Shown in pieces: positions 1-11,296 of a stretch of DNA of 64,000 nt; position 1 is the first letter of the stretch, and every line of letters starts with the position of its first letter. The notes below the pieces were generated by a model. It made no database searches. It had not been told where the DNA came from and saw nothing but the letters and a program-made list of their open reading frames with translations. This DNA is from Strobilurus pachycystidiatus (taxonomy: Eukaryota > Basidiomycota > Agaricomycetes > Agaricales > Physalacriaceae): contig JAHLMK010000025.1 in assembly GCA_019915135.1 (NCBI GenBank), positions 421,218 through 485,217 on the forward strand. Reading direction: 5' to 3'. Position numbers and translations under genes: made by a program.

Positions 1-274
1 GGTGGTACGGATATTATACTAACTACCCGAAACCGTAACTTATCATTCGACAGCGATAAATCCGTTCTGGGACGAGCAGTACATGCCCAAACCATCTCAT
101 ATAATAGGTCCGAAATCAGTTTCTCAAGGCAGCGACGATAAATTGACCGACAGCAATAAATCCAGAGAGCATGTTCATGAGGTGCATACAAGAGATACAA
201 AATCATACGGAATCATACGGATATAGAAGTGCATACAGGTAATCATAAAGGGATAGTATAGGCAATTGACAGCC
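1..274. other. window edge, no gene seen
   Basis: AT-rich sequence with no convincing open frame on either strand. It is the 3' flank of the minus-strand gene that ends at 275 and probably holds its 3' UTR. Confidence 0.5.
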
Positions 275-1880
275 CTACTCGTCGACCTCCAACAATCCAG
301 CTTCCTCGAGCCGTTTCATCTGATCATCTGTAGGTAAATCATAAGGCTCAAGGGCATCTGACGCGTGCTTCTCAAAAAAGTCCTCCTCTGAAACCTCGGA
401 GATGAATCTCATTAGCTTCTCCACATCGACGATACTATCGGCGCCGCCTTCGGGATCAATCATCGTGATGGCGGGATCAGTTGGCGACGGAAGGCAGGCA
501 CCAAACTCTTTGTACGTTGCGCGTTCCACCAAAGTGAAGGTGTTGAAGGTACGAGGGTCGAAGTAGTTCGCCGAGAGGTCAATGGGGATGCTGGTGAATG
601 CGGAGGGTTTGGGATCTGGTTGATGCAGCCGCTCAGGAGGTTCACTGTATATGCTAACGGAGCACACTCAGATCGGAATGAGCAAGGCTGTCTCAACACG
701 TACCGTGAACGCTTGTGCCGAAGGTTAAACCTTACGATCATTCTATCCGACTCATGCAAGACCATGGAGAGGAGCGGGTTGCGTCCTTCTTTCTTCTTTA
801 CAATCCAGTGCTTGCCATCGTCATCGAGCTCGTCGTCTGAGTGGACGTCTTCCCGCTCGAGAACCTCGAGCAAATAACTTGGCCAGGCATTGTCGCGTGC
901 GTACTTAACCCGACTGTCACAAAGCTGACGATATGCCTTAGATGAGATTGTGATAATCACAGGGAGATGACTCACCTTGCGGCGTCGGTAGTAGATGTCG
1001 ACAGTATCCTTGTGCATCGCGAAGACCCCTGGTCTGTTGGTATCCAGCTGGAGATTGTGGCGTATGGTCGTGAAGATGTAATGGCGGTATTTTTCGACCA
1101 ACAAGGGACGATTAGTTATGAAGGGGGAGGATTTGACGGCACCACCAAAGGCATAGGCAAGAGCGAGACGTTGGAATGCCTTGATGGCAAATTGCTCGTG
1201 AGCAAGGTTCCAGTCCGATTCGGGATTGTTAGAGAGGATGTCGGGGGCAAAGCTGGGTAGCCCTATCTTCCCAAGACCAAAGAAAACCCCTTCGAGATCG
1301 GCGTTCGATACACGCCTGATGAACTTGGTGGTGTGACAAGCGGCGAACGACGCCTTGGCCTTCACCAATTCTACTTGGCGGATGAGCTGCTCGTTTGCTA
1401 ACCTGTTCTCTTCCGGAAGGCTCATTTCAACGTCGCCGATATCCGAGAGATCTCCACTCCATTCCTTCATGACAGCGGGCGAGGGAAGAGCGGGGAGTGA
1501 CTTCTTCTCAACCATCAACAGCAAGAGTCGGATGACGCCGCGGAAGCAGTTCTGACAGGACCGTTAGGATCCTGCGAAAGGTGACAATTTCCGAAACGCA
1601 CCCATATATGAGTATCAGCGGCCTTCCTGGCTTTGGCAACCTCTTCAGCAGTGGGGGGAGGTTTGTCGGCAGCGCGCTGGCGGACAGGATCCTTTCCGCG
1701 TGCCTTGCCCTTTGCGCGGGCGGTTCTGGCTTTCTTGGCGGGGGATCCAGCTGGGGGGGCTGCCCGTTTGTAGCGCTTCGGCTGGCCGGCGTCCCCCATC
1801 TGAACGTCCTGAGCAGGTTGTGGGTTGGCGGCCGAAGGTGCGGCGTCGTTGGGCGGAGGGGCGTTGGATGCAGCGGACAT
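275..1880 (-). CDS. hypothetical protein, 4 exons, 484 aa
   Basis: I do not recognise a named domain. Spliced model on the minus strand: exons 1880-1602, 1551-976, 924-704 and 653-275, with introns of 50, 51 and 50 nt that keep the frame. Intron 1 has a CTAAC branch site. The N-terminal ~60 residues are Ala/Pro-rich with a basic, NLS-like cluster (KKARTARAKGKARGKD). A hydrophobic stretch follows the first splice, then a mixed alpha-helical region, an acidic patch (HSDDELDDD) and an acidic C-terminus. The start at 1880 is the first ATG before the Ala/Pro segment. A truncated relative sits at 3026-3602 and shares the acidic patch, the motif EGRN and the motif YFDP, plus two intron positions, which supports this being a real coding family. 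Function unknown; nuclear location is only suggested by the basic cluster. Confidence 0.75.
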
Positions 1881-2390
1881 GTTTCAATCGTAGACGGTAG
1901 TGGGAAGGTAAAGGGATGAAAGATGAAAGAAACACGCGTTATATACGCACATGTGCCTCGGATGTATCCGTCATGACCGCCAGTCGCGTACACCGGCATG
2001 ACGGCAAAGAAAACGCGACATCAGTGCCACTCGAGTGACATGGCTTCCACCATCTTTTTCACCATCGCATTCCTTGCCACTGCCTTGATGATTTCCCATG
2101 ATCTTACCATCGTCTTCGCCATCGCATTGCTGGCCGCTGCTGTTATCTGTTACTGCAGACGTTCGTATTCTCAATTCCATGATGGCACGATTGATTTACT
2201 GCCTTCCAGCACGGTCTCGGGTCAAAGCACGCTCAGCGCCCAAAACGTTGCAGGCTCAAGGCGAGCGGCTGAACTATACATCGAAGGAACTCTTGGCGGC
2301 AGCCTCCAAACATACTCTGACCAACGGTTCGTCTCGTTCCTTTCATATCACAACGTTACACTGAAAAAGTAAACAACACTAGCGCCAACT

Positions 2391-2822
2391 TTGAAAGACT
2401 TGGAAAGCTTGGGACTGCCGCGCACGGGACAGCAAGCGTTCAAGAGTGAGTTTGTGTCATCTACCGCTTGCCTGACAGCACAACGGATGATTGTTTGGGT
2501 AGATCGCGGGACGTCTTCTGTTCGGGCTGTCGACAACGAAGCAGGATCTTCAGAATCCAACGGGGCGCCGACCGTCCCACCCATAGCTTCGACAAGCCGC
2601 GCAAGCTTTCCTTACCCGCCCTTCAGCGACAACGCGGCCGCTGAGAGGGTTTTCTGGGTGGTCTTGGTCGGCGAGAGGCCAGGTTGCTTTCGTGGACGCC
2701 AGGCTGCACTGAAAGCGAACCCGAACATGGGTGGCAAAGCTCCTCTTCCTACCTGGACGGAAGGGGAGGCAAACAAGATCTTGTCGCTCGCTGTCGAGAA
2801 AGATATTGTTAGGCATTTATAG
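2391..2822 (+). CDS. small protein with RNase H1 N-terminal (viroplasmin)-like motif; 5' end unresolved
   Basis: The C-terminal half contains VFWVVLVGERPGCFRG followed by a Trp-Thr-containing tail (LPTWTEGEANKI). This is the pattern of the small hybrid-binding domain at the N-terminus of eukaryotic RNase H1 (aromatic-x-VVxVGxxPG...), which basidiomycetes also use in stand-alone proteins. No catalytic RNase H domain follows; a stop comes at 2820-2822. The frame opens at 2391 without an ATG, so a 5' exon is missing. A possible upstream exon from an ATG near 2040 encodes hydrophobic sequence, but I could not find an intron choice that joins it in frame. A GTGAGT donor near 2437 with acceptors 33 or 57 nt later could remove part of the middle. 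The domain is a reasonable call; the gene boundaries are not. Confidence 0.45.
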   Translation: MKDLESLGLPRTGQQAFKSEFVSSTACLTAQRMIVWVDRGTSSVRAVDNEAGSSESNGAPTVPPIASTSRASFPYPPFSDNAAAERVFWVVLVGERPGCFRGRQAALKANPNMGGKAPLPTWTEGEANKILSLAVEKDIVRHL

Positions 2823-3025
2823 GGTAGAAGATTTTGTTGCTTGCTGTCGAGGAAGATATTTCAGCCGCTCCATTGGCCGTAGCATTAGATACGATCCTCG
2901 GGACCACACACATGGAATTTCAGGAATTTTGCACGCATGACTTTCACTCGGGCTGATACTGATGACATGAGCTACACATTGCAGAAGTACAAGGTTTAGT
3001 ACGAGGTTGAGTGTCATCATGCATT

Positions 3026-3602
3026 CTAGTACAGGCGCAGTGTCTGCTGCTCAAAATTATCTACAAAGTCCTTCTGGTTCCGACGCAGACTGTCAAGGAG
3101 ATAGGACAAACCGCCGTTGACAACATCAGGATGATTGATGGCAGGGAGACAGGCACCATTGTTCCTGTAGCTCTCTCGCTCTTGAGCGGTAAGGACCGTA
3201 TGGAAGTATTCAGGATCAAAATAGTCTGCGGGTACAGCCCTCGGAATGGCGGGGAGGGTGGACGGCTTGGGATTCACGGGGTATTTCCTGACTCCCGATG
3301 GAGTGTTCGAGCTAACAAGACGAAAGACAATGAGAAGCTGCAAGGTAGGGCCTATTCGAACCATACCCATAGCGCAAGGCAAATGTTCTGGCCTGCTCAG
3401 ACATCTCGCGAAGTAGAGTACCCAGAAGAGCGTTCCTTCCTTCCTTCTCGTGCACAATCAGGGTGCGCACGCCAGATTCGTCGTCGTTGTCGTCTTCTTC
3501 GTCGTCCGAGTGAACTTCTTCGACGGCGACGAGACGAGTCAATTTATCAGGCCAATGCTGTCGCAGTGCTAGGTCGTGCCGAACCCGACAGAGCTAAGGA
3601 AG
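3026..3602 (-). pseudogene. 5'-truncated paralogue of the 275-1880 gene
   Basis: Reading minus from about 3602: an acceptor TTAG is followed by residues matching the third exon of the gene at 275-1880 (the Leu-Cys start, the acidic patch HSDDEEDDNDD, then EGRNALL). A 55-nt intron (GTATGG...TTAG) then joins to a segment with NYFDP/DYFDP-type and GACLP motifs and a stop at 3026. Both surviving introns are at the same positions as in the intact gene. I find nothing matching the first two exons upstream, so this is a partial copy about 1.2 kb from its relative. The C-terminus is also shorter. It may be transcribed, but as it stands it has no start codon. Confidence 0.6.
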
Positions 3603-4442
3603 GATGATCATGAGGATCAAAACACGGAGCTTAGGGAAGAACGAACTGCAGCACGACGGTCGACGGCAGTCGTCAGAGTGGGATTGCACTCTGGCGGGAC
3701 AGGGGGAGGAGTATCGCTATTCATGTATGCTGACAAGCAGTACAGAGATACGAAAGATGCTGGATGTGATTTACCAGACCAATGGGGGAAAGCGGGGGTG
3801 GTTTGGCGAGTTCATATAGTGGCGAACAATTCTCTATATGGAAGCTTGGACCCAGAGCAATGAGGTGTCATGCGGAAATGCAGGAACTGATTCTGGAAAG
3901 ATAATCAATCATGGATCCGGGGAGATTGAAGCGATGATGGGCTTTGATGATTCGTAGACTAAGACGGCAAATGAGACCCAAGCTCCGGAAAGAATGACGA
4001 ACTAGTACAATTTCGACCGATACCGAATTTTATTGGCTGGGCATAGGCCGAGCCTGTATATAATTCGTGAGGTTGGTCATATTTCCCTATTACCTGACCG
4101 CCCATGTGAGAAGCCTCGCGCATGTACGAAGCCCCCCAGAAGACCTGTACGGCAGTCGTTTCATGAGTTCAGTTCCGGGCGGTTATGATCTTATTTACCT
4201 CCTCGGATATCGCCACGGTAAGTCTAGATCTGGAAGAAAAAATGGAGTGAATTTGAGATGTGCATGTACACTCCATTAAGCATAGTCGAAGCGCACCAGG
4301 ACAGCTTTATCACTGTTAGTCAGTCTGTCGCCAGTGACGACAGCACGATCTCACGTTCAGACTCAGATCATTTATTGCTACCAGCATAACAGCCTGTAAT
4401 TTTGACACGTCCCTCGCAACGACGATGGTGGACCGAGGACAA
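3603..4442. other. intergenic, no gene seen
   Basis: No supported gene. Short open frames between 3603 and 3863 on the plus strand show no family resemblance and no start or splice logic. The rest is ordinary AT-leaning spacer. Confidence 0.5.
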
Positions 4443-4572
4443 GCGGGAAAAGCTCACGTGCTACCCGGCAGCGCCAACAAATCCTGCCGAGGACGTTAAA
4501 TCCGAGAACTCGGATTTAACGTTTCGCTGCCGACTTGCTTAGGTGCTCAGGAGACACGTGATCCTTTCCCGC
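4443..4572. repeat. 130-bp imperfect palindrome (foldback, MITE-like)
   Basis: A perfect 30-nt palindrome at 4493-4522 (14-bp arms, 2-nt centre; arm ACGTTAAATCCGAG) is centred on the same point as an outer pair of 18-nt arms at 4443-4460 and 4555-4572 (16 of 18 matching, GCGGGAAA...TCACGTG). The structure ends 140 bp upstream of the ATG of the Spt5-like gene and includes CACGTG-type E-box cores in both outer arms. It could be a small non-autonomous foldback element or a promoter element of that gene. Confidence 0.8.
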
Positions 4573-4711
4573 TTGCTTCCTGCCGCCAACAAGTTAAGCA
4601 GTAGCAGCGGGGACAGGCAGGTAAGTGCCCTCCCGCCCATAGTAGAGTAGGGTAAATGTCAAATAAAACGGGTTCATATGAAGTCTCAATTTAGTGGAAA
4701 GACTGAGGGCC

Positions 4712-7700
4712 ATGGCAGCAGAAAATGCAGGGAGAGTCCAGGTCGCTAATATGAATTTCTTCCAGATGGATCTCAGCGAACTATTCGACGTCGAGGCTGA
4801 GGAGTCTTTTGCAGATGGGGAGGATGAGGTAGATTATGAGGATGACCTGGAAGGTGTGTAACCACTGGACGTCGCGCACCAAATTTACTTAGCCTATATC
4901 ATCTTAGGTTTCATTGACGACGGAGCCCACCATCAACCCTCACAGCGTCGCAGTACCCCCTCAGATTTGCAATCCCCTTCATCCTCGACTCTTCCTGTAC
5001 CACAATCAGACGCCTCTCATGACAGACACGGCTGGGTCGACCATCTTGCGGTGAGATACGCGTCGGGGCAGGGCCAAACCTTGCAAAAGCCTTCCTTGCC
5101 GATGGACAACAATGACTGCCCGCTGGAGAAACACCTCCTCGAGCGGGTCTACACAGACTCATATATCTATATCGTCCTTTTGTATTGCAAGGTTAGTCCG
5201 TTGCTCAAATTTCTGAATGCGCCTAATTCCCATATCAAGACCGGCTGCAAACCCGCAGTATTATCACGCCTTGTCGAGGTGAAGAGCTCTCGCGCCGAGT
5301 TGAACATTCTCGATGCTGTCCCACACCCACTCATCGATGGTGTCTTCCTGATTCTGGAGCGCGACTTCAATCCCCAGATTGGCTACGTGCTCCAGTCAAT
5401 TCCTGCCTGTGTCCGTTCCAGCTTCTTCCCGGCTGCAATGCGGTCCATCGGCAATCCTCCTCCTAATCCCCCTCGGTGGCGTCCATTTCGTGTCTATATC
5501 TCTGATGTTCCAAACCACGCCGCCTTCCTCAAAGTCATCAAAGCTCCCCCCATCCCCCAACTTATCGGCAAGTGGGTTCAGATCCCAACGGGCTTGTACA
5601 AAGGGGATGTCGGGCTTGTTACTCGTCAATACGTCTCTGACGAGGACGTTGCCAAGGCAGAGATTTTACAGAGGAGGATCGACACAGCACAGCGCATGGC
5701 AGCGGCTAAGTGGCAGGAGATTCACGAGCTTATAATGCAGCAAGAACCGGAGTTGGGTGCTGCTCGGGAGAGGACTTTCAGGGAGGTGGAGGCGAAGACG
5801 CAGGAGGCGGGCCGGCCGCCTCAGACGGTTGACGCCCGTCGTGCTTGGCTGACGAAGAAAGCAGTTCTGGACGAGGAGGCGAAGAGGATCAAGGACGCTT
5901 ATGCTGGAATGGAAGCGGAGGCGGCTCGTGTATTAGAGGGGAGACAAGCAGAAGTCCGCCAAATCGAAAAGGACCGCGACGATATGCTGAATAAGCTTGA
6001 AGCTCAGGATCCACTGTGCTCCATTCTCGTTGTCCCTCGTCCCCCAACGTACGATTTCGATCTGATGCCGCAGGAAGGAGACATGTTGGAAGAAGGGGTG
6101 GGGGAGGCTGTCGGCGAGGCACGTCCCGTAGCAGGGGAGAGGAGGAAGAGGAAGAGGAAGGAGGGAAAACAAGACGTTCGACGTCCACCTGCTCGACTGG
6201 CACCACCGGGAAGTATTGCTCGGCCTGTCAAAAACCAAGAAGGGGACCTCTGCATCTATCAAGGCATCTCCCATCGTACCTTCGAGCACGATCTGGAGAT
6301 CATCAATTTCCGTACCTCCGTCGTGAGACGTCATCTCACCAATCACATCGACCCCTCTCTCCTCGATACCTTCCTCAGATCGCAGCATCCCACGTTGTAT
6401 TCCATGAGCGCCAATCCTAGCGCCTCATTCCCTCTTCCCTCGAACTGGTTCTTAGCGTTTGGGGACCTCATGGAGGACTTCTTGACGAAACAGTCAGGAA
6501 CATACACTGCGGCCAGTCATTCATCGGCGACTGGCGTCGAGATCTTCGATGCTAATGGACAGGGCTTCTTCGTTCCTCGGCATCATCTCATGAAGGTGGT
6601 GCGAGTCGGCGATTTGGTCAAGTGTCGATTGTCGGACCAGGAGGATGTTGGACCAGGATTTGTTGTAGACATCTCGGAACAGGGAGGTCAACGGCATGCA
6701 ACAGTGATGCTGCATACTCTCACAGTCATCGAGGATTGCGAAGATGGTGATGCCAACAAGAGTGATGTCGATGAGAGGGAACCCGGGTATAGTATTGTAC
6801 GTTTCCTATCTTCCGTGCTCCTGAAACATGCTCATATCTCTCAGTCCCGCAACGTACGCGTCAAGCGAAACGCATATGTCAAGGATAGTTACGAAGTCAG
6901 CGTGCGTTACGATTGTTCAAACTCCCTGAATGCATGCTCATTTCTCGCAGTCCCGCATCGTACATGTCAACACTCTTCGGGTTCTTGACCAGAGTTGGTA
7001 CGAGACTCCCGAGGAGACGAAGAGTGAACCAGCTCCTTTCCTGGGACACACAGGACCGACTCCTTGGCTTGGACGGAAGGTCATGATTGACGCCGAAGGT
7101 GATGCACACCACAAAGAGCAAGGCATCGTCAAGGACGTCATTTTGGACAAGGCTGGAACGATTGCAGTCTCAAGACGCTACAAGCCGGATGCTGTCACTA
7201 TCGACTACTTCGAGGAAGTTCATGTCAATCCTCAGCCCATCAACGAGTCCGTGTACGCCAACGGTATCCGGGTTGTAGTCCAGTTTACCATGGTTCGGGA
7301 CCACGTCGTTCAGGGGACATACTACTACGAGCAAGTCCTTGACTGGCAGTATGTACTCTTAGTTCATTTCCCTGACGTCAACACTAATCTCTTCCGACTC
7401 TAGAACTCGTTGGCCACTTCGCATCGCCTGCCCTCTCCGCCGAAATCAGGCCGCATTCGAGGGACCATTGGAGGTGAGACGCTTGGAATGGGGTGCCGAT
7501 TATCCCAAGTGGGATCCAAAGGACCTTGCCAAACGGTCTGGCTGGTATCGGAGGGATGAGAAAGAAGGAAAAGCTCTTCAGCGTGCTCAGGAACTGAGGT
7601 CAAATGATCCCACACTCCTCTCTCAACCTCCTCAAATACCCCCACCCCCCAAACCCCGCACTCCCCCTCCCGAACCGGCCAAGGCCCATCACCACTGGCT

Positions 7701-8301
7701 GATGAGTTCCCGTCTCTTTAACATGCATGTCGAAATCTTCTATAAGGTCATCGAGACAAACTCCCAGGCTGGCATACAGAAAAAAAAGCGGAAGATAGAC
7801 GAGGGCAAAGAAGGTATTCGACTTGTCGCCACCCTCACGGCCAATCCCAACGGGTCAAATCCCCCCTGCGTAGTCGTTCGCTGTGCCGTGCAAACCCTGC
7901 TGCCGCAGAAGAAAAGTATTCTCGATGTGAACCTCTGCGAACCTGTTCACCCAGGCGGGCGTTTCGGCAATAACTATCGACTGTACGCGTATCGTGGACT
8001 ACACGAAGGGGAGTTTATGCGTCCAATTGCCCACCAGCAAGATACCGACGGGAAGCTTATGCATATGGGCTTCTGGGTAGAACCCCAGGCTGATGGAAAG
8101 GATTATGCCAAGATGGCCGTCGAGGGCAAACCACAGGGCAAACCAGTCGAGGGCAAACCACAAACCATCATCTTTCGTGATGAAGATTGCGTACTTATCA
8201 AGGACACGAAACGCGAAATCACGGAGAATCACGAGTGGGAGAAGATACGGCAGGCTGGCAAACCAGAGTGGGAGTACATCTGGCAAACTAGAAAGATCTA
8301 G
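4712..8301 (+). CDS. Spt5-like NGN/KOW-domain protein, 6 exons, 1,111 aa
   Basis: Exons 4712-4853, 4908-5191, 5240-6796, 6845-6901, 6951-7348 and 7404-8301; introns 54, 48, 48, 49 and 55 nt, all frame-consistent. The N-terminus is acidic (EDEVDYEDDLEG), as in Spt5. Residues ~120-190 resemble an NGN domain. A clear KOW motif follows at ~247-270 (GKWVQIPTGLYKGDVGLV). Two further KOW-like segments lie near residues 594-625 (RVGDLVKCRL...GPGFVVDI) and 717-745 (GRKVMI...EQGIVKDV). A long coiled, charged stretch and a KRKRKEGK basic patch separate KOW1 from KOW2. Spt5 family proteins clamp elongating RNA polymerase II; this one belongs to the divergent, expanded Spt5-like set of agaricomycetes and lacks the CTR repeats of true Spt5. 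A short repeat of EGKPQGKPVEGKPQ occurs near the C-terminus. Likely nuclear; the exact role is inferred. Confidence 0.8.
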
Positions 8302-8828
8302 ACATGGACATAGACGAACTTCTTTGTTAGTGTATCAATAGAGACTAGAACGGTTTATTACTGGACGTATAGTCAAACTTCGTACGTTAGTTTATCGACA
8401 GTGAGATTTTCAGATGTGGACGAATAGTCGAACTTCGTACGTTAGTGTATATCGGCAGTGAGGCTTAAGATTGTATCAGTAGTCTTAATCATACTTTGTT
8501 ATTGTAGCCCCCGTGGGACGGCAAGACTTTTGGAGGCCTCTCGATTCTTCCATCGTCCGGAGTGGGTTCATGCAAGGTGAGCTGGTGTTCGGATATAACG
8601 GAATATGTAACTCATGGATGTTTGATAGTTGCATTCGTCACGGTGGATCCGAAGATGCTCGAATCTTGGGAATTCATCTACTCATGAACGATCAACCAGA
8701 TTAGGCACGGCATGCTCTCAAGTGGCTCACCGACGTCTCCATGAAGCTTGAAAGTCGACTTCGATTGGCCGAATTCTGCGAATTCATCACCCATGAACGA
8801 TTCTATGAGAATAGCTACGGAAGGCTCT
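8302..8828 (+). other. spacer with degenerate edge copies of the downstream repeat
   Basis: No gene. Fragments near 8640-8820 (for example GAATTCATC, CATGAACGATT) match parts of the spacer of the 159-bp array, so the array decays into this flank. An 80-90 bp duplicated phrase (CGAACTTCGTACGTTAGT) occurs twice near 8380 and 8430. Confidence 0.5.
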
Positions 8829-10410
8829 GGATGCTTAACGACACCTCATTGAACGTCCGAGGTCGATTTCGGCAGGAGGAAATGGGTATCATTCTCGGGG
8901 TCTTTCGGGAAGGTAAGTTTCTGCTGGAGTCTTGCGAATACATCAACTCATGAACGATTCATTTATATCAGCTACGGATGGCTCTGTGGATGCCCAACGA
9001 CGTCTACGTGACCGTCCAAGGTCGATTTCGAAAGGAGAAAGAGGGTATCATTCTCGCTGTCTACGGGAAGGTAGGTTTCTGCTCGAAACTTTCGAATTCT
9101 GTAACTCAACAACACTTGAAGTTGTATATGCCACGGATGGCTCCAGAGATGCCCAACGACGTCTACGTGACCGTCCAAGGTCGATTTCGAAAGGAGAAAG
9201 TAGGTATCATTCTCGCTGTCTTCGGGAAGGTAGGTTTCTGCTCGAAACTTTCGAATTCTGTAACTCAACAACACTTGAAGTTGTATATGCCACGGATGGC
9301 TCCAGAGATGCCCAACGACGTCTACGTGACCGTCCAAGGTCGATTTCGAAAGGAGAAAGTAGGTATCATTCTCGCTGTCTTCGGGAAGGTAGGTTTCTGC
9401 TCGAAACTTTCGAATTCTGTAACTCAACAACACTTGAAGTTGTATATGCCACGGATGGCTCTGTGGATGCCCAACGACGTCTACGTGACCTTCCAAGGTC
9501 GATTTTGAAAGGAGAAAGAGGGTATCATTCTCGCGGTCTTCGGGAAGGTAAGTTTCTGCTGGAGTCTTGCGAATACATCAACTCATGAACGATTCATTTA
9601 TATCAGCTACGGATGGCTCTGTGGATGCCCAACGACGTCTACGTGACCGTCCAAGGTCGATTTCGAAAGGAGAAAGTAGGTATCATTCTCGCTGTCTTCG
9701 GGAAGGTAGGTTTCTGCTCGAAACTTTCGAATTCTGTAACTCAACAACACTTGAAGTTGTATATGGCACGGATGGCTCTGTGGATGCCCAACGACGTCTA
9801 CGTGACCGTCCAAGGTCGATTTCGAAAGGAGAAAGAGGGTATCATTCTCGCGGTCTTCGGGAAGGTAAGTTTCTGCTGGAGTCTTGCGAATACATCAACT
9901 CATGAACGATTCATTTATATCAGCTACGGATGGCTCTGTGGATGCCCAACGATGTCTACGTGACCGTCCAAGGTCGATTTCGAAAGGAGAAAGAGGGTAT
10001 CATTCTCGCGGTCCTCGGGAAGGTAGGTTTCTGCTCGAAACTTTCGAATTCTGTAACTCAACAACACTTGAAGTTGTATATGCTACGGATGGCTCCAGAG
10101 ATGCCCAACAACACCTAAATGAACGTCCAAGGTCGATTGCAGAAGGAGAGAGAGGGTATCATTCTCGCGGTCTTCGGGAAGGTAGGTTTTTGCTCGACTC
10201 TTTCGAATTCTGTAACTCAACAACACTTGAAGTTATATATGCCACGGATGGCTCCAGAGATGCCCAACGACACCTAAATGAACGTCCAAGGTCGATTGCA
10301 GAAGGAGAAAGAGGGTATCATTCTCGCGGTCTTTGGGGAGGTAAGAATATGTTCGGACCTTCCGAAGTTGTCACTCATACAGTCCTTCATCATGGAATGC
10401 TCTGATGGTG
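8829..10410 (+). repeat. tandem array of ~159-bp units with splice-like borders
   Basis: Nine close copies, counted by the ATGCCCAAC landmark at 8990, 9149, 9308, 9467, 9625, 9784, 9942, 10101 and 10260 (spacing 158-159), plus a diverged copy at 8829 and a decayed one near 10405. Each unit has a ~99-nt conserved block (ATGCCCAACGAC...TTCGGGAAG) followed by GTAAGT or GTAGGT. Two spacer types occur: one ends in TTATATCAG and looks like a 59-nt intron; the other keeps the donor but lacks a CAG. Because 159 is divisible by 3, long frames stay open on both strands through several units, which is a property of the repeat and not proof of a gene. The outermost units at the right carry stops in one of these frames. 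Confidence 0.9.
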
Positions 10411-11296
10411 CCCAACGAGGCCTTAGTGAAAGACGGCGCCATGCATAACCTCTTCGGGAATCTGGACTCGGCGCGACCTGCACTTCTAAGTTCCGAGATG
10501 GCGTACTTACACCCGCACCCACATGCACACTCAAACCCACACTCGAACCCAACCCCGGCCATTCCGGCCCTTTTCCCGGAGGAGGGCGAAACCATCGTCC
10601 GCGCGTCCCCTTGTCGTGGGCCTCTGGGCTTATACCCAACTAAGAACGCGTTAAACTTGAGGCCGATGTTTCTCAGTCTGGGTAAGTATGCCTCTTCCGG
10701 TGCGCTTGTTGTTCTATTGCTCATGACTTTATCTTCTTTCAGTTGTGCACCATCACTTTGGTCGCCATTTCTTGGTCGAGAAACAAGGTAGAATCACAAC
10801 GACGAAACAAATCGCTTTCCAGTCTCATCTCACAAGAACCGCCCCCTCCAAGGGACGAGTACACTTCCCCTGGATGTCCGTCAAACATTTGAATGAATCT
10901 CTGGCCTGTACTTACCCATGTTTCTGTCCTAGCCTTGAAGCCGGCGTCGATCGACGGCGATCCTTACGTTCCGATCCGACGGCACAACATCCGACCTCAC
11001 CTCACTCCTCCCATTTTTTTCCCACCCCCTTCGTCTACGCACCCACCCCATCGTTCCTGCACCCACCCCCACCGTTCCCGCCCTCCAACGTCCCCGCTCC
11101 CGCTCCCACCATCCTTGCACCCACCCCCTCCCACGCCTCTTGCCTCCCCCACCCATCTCACTCTCACCTTCTCTCCCACCCCCGTCCTCGCACTCACCCC
11201 ACTGTCCTCGCACCACCAACGTCTCCGCAAACACCCCCCGACAGCCCCCATGCGGATATTTGGGAGACGGATAACATTGATATGCTGCAATAAGAT
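10411..11296 (+). other. no firm gene; one convincing intron and a pyrimidine-rich tract
   Basis: A canonical intron (GTAAGTATG...CTTTCAG) at about 10682-10741 sits in an otherwise uncertain open frame that starts near 10405 and contains a His/Pro/Asn repeat (HPHPHAHSNPHSNP). I could not extend it to a recognisable protein. From about 10985 to 11230 the plus strand is a C/T-rich low-complexity tract (CACCC, CTCCC runs) that produces spurious proline-rich frames. Confidence 0.45.

Noticed and set aside
2040..2372. Membrane-protein exon upstream of the RNase H1-like ORF
   Set aside because: No combination of the visible donors and acceptors joins it in frame to the downstream domain.
8972..9813. 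Minus-strand and second plus-frame open frames through the 159-bp array
   Set aside because: They stay open only because the unit length is a multiple of three; there is no start, end or splice logic, and units outside the core carry stops.
8829..10410. CRISPR-like direct repeats
   Set aside because: The whole unit is conserved with no unique spacers, and the organism is a fungus.
10929..11234. Gly/Arg/Glu-rich minus-strand protein
   Set aside because: It is the complement of a CACCC/CTCCC low-complexity tract.
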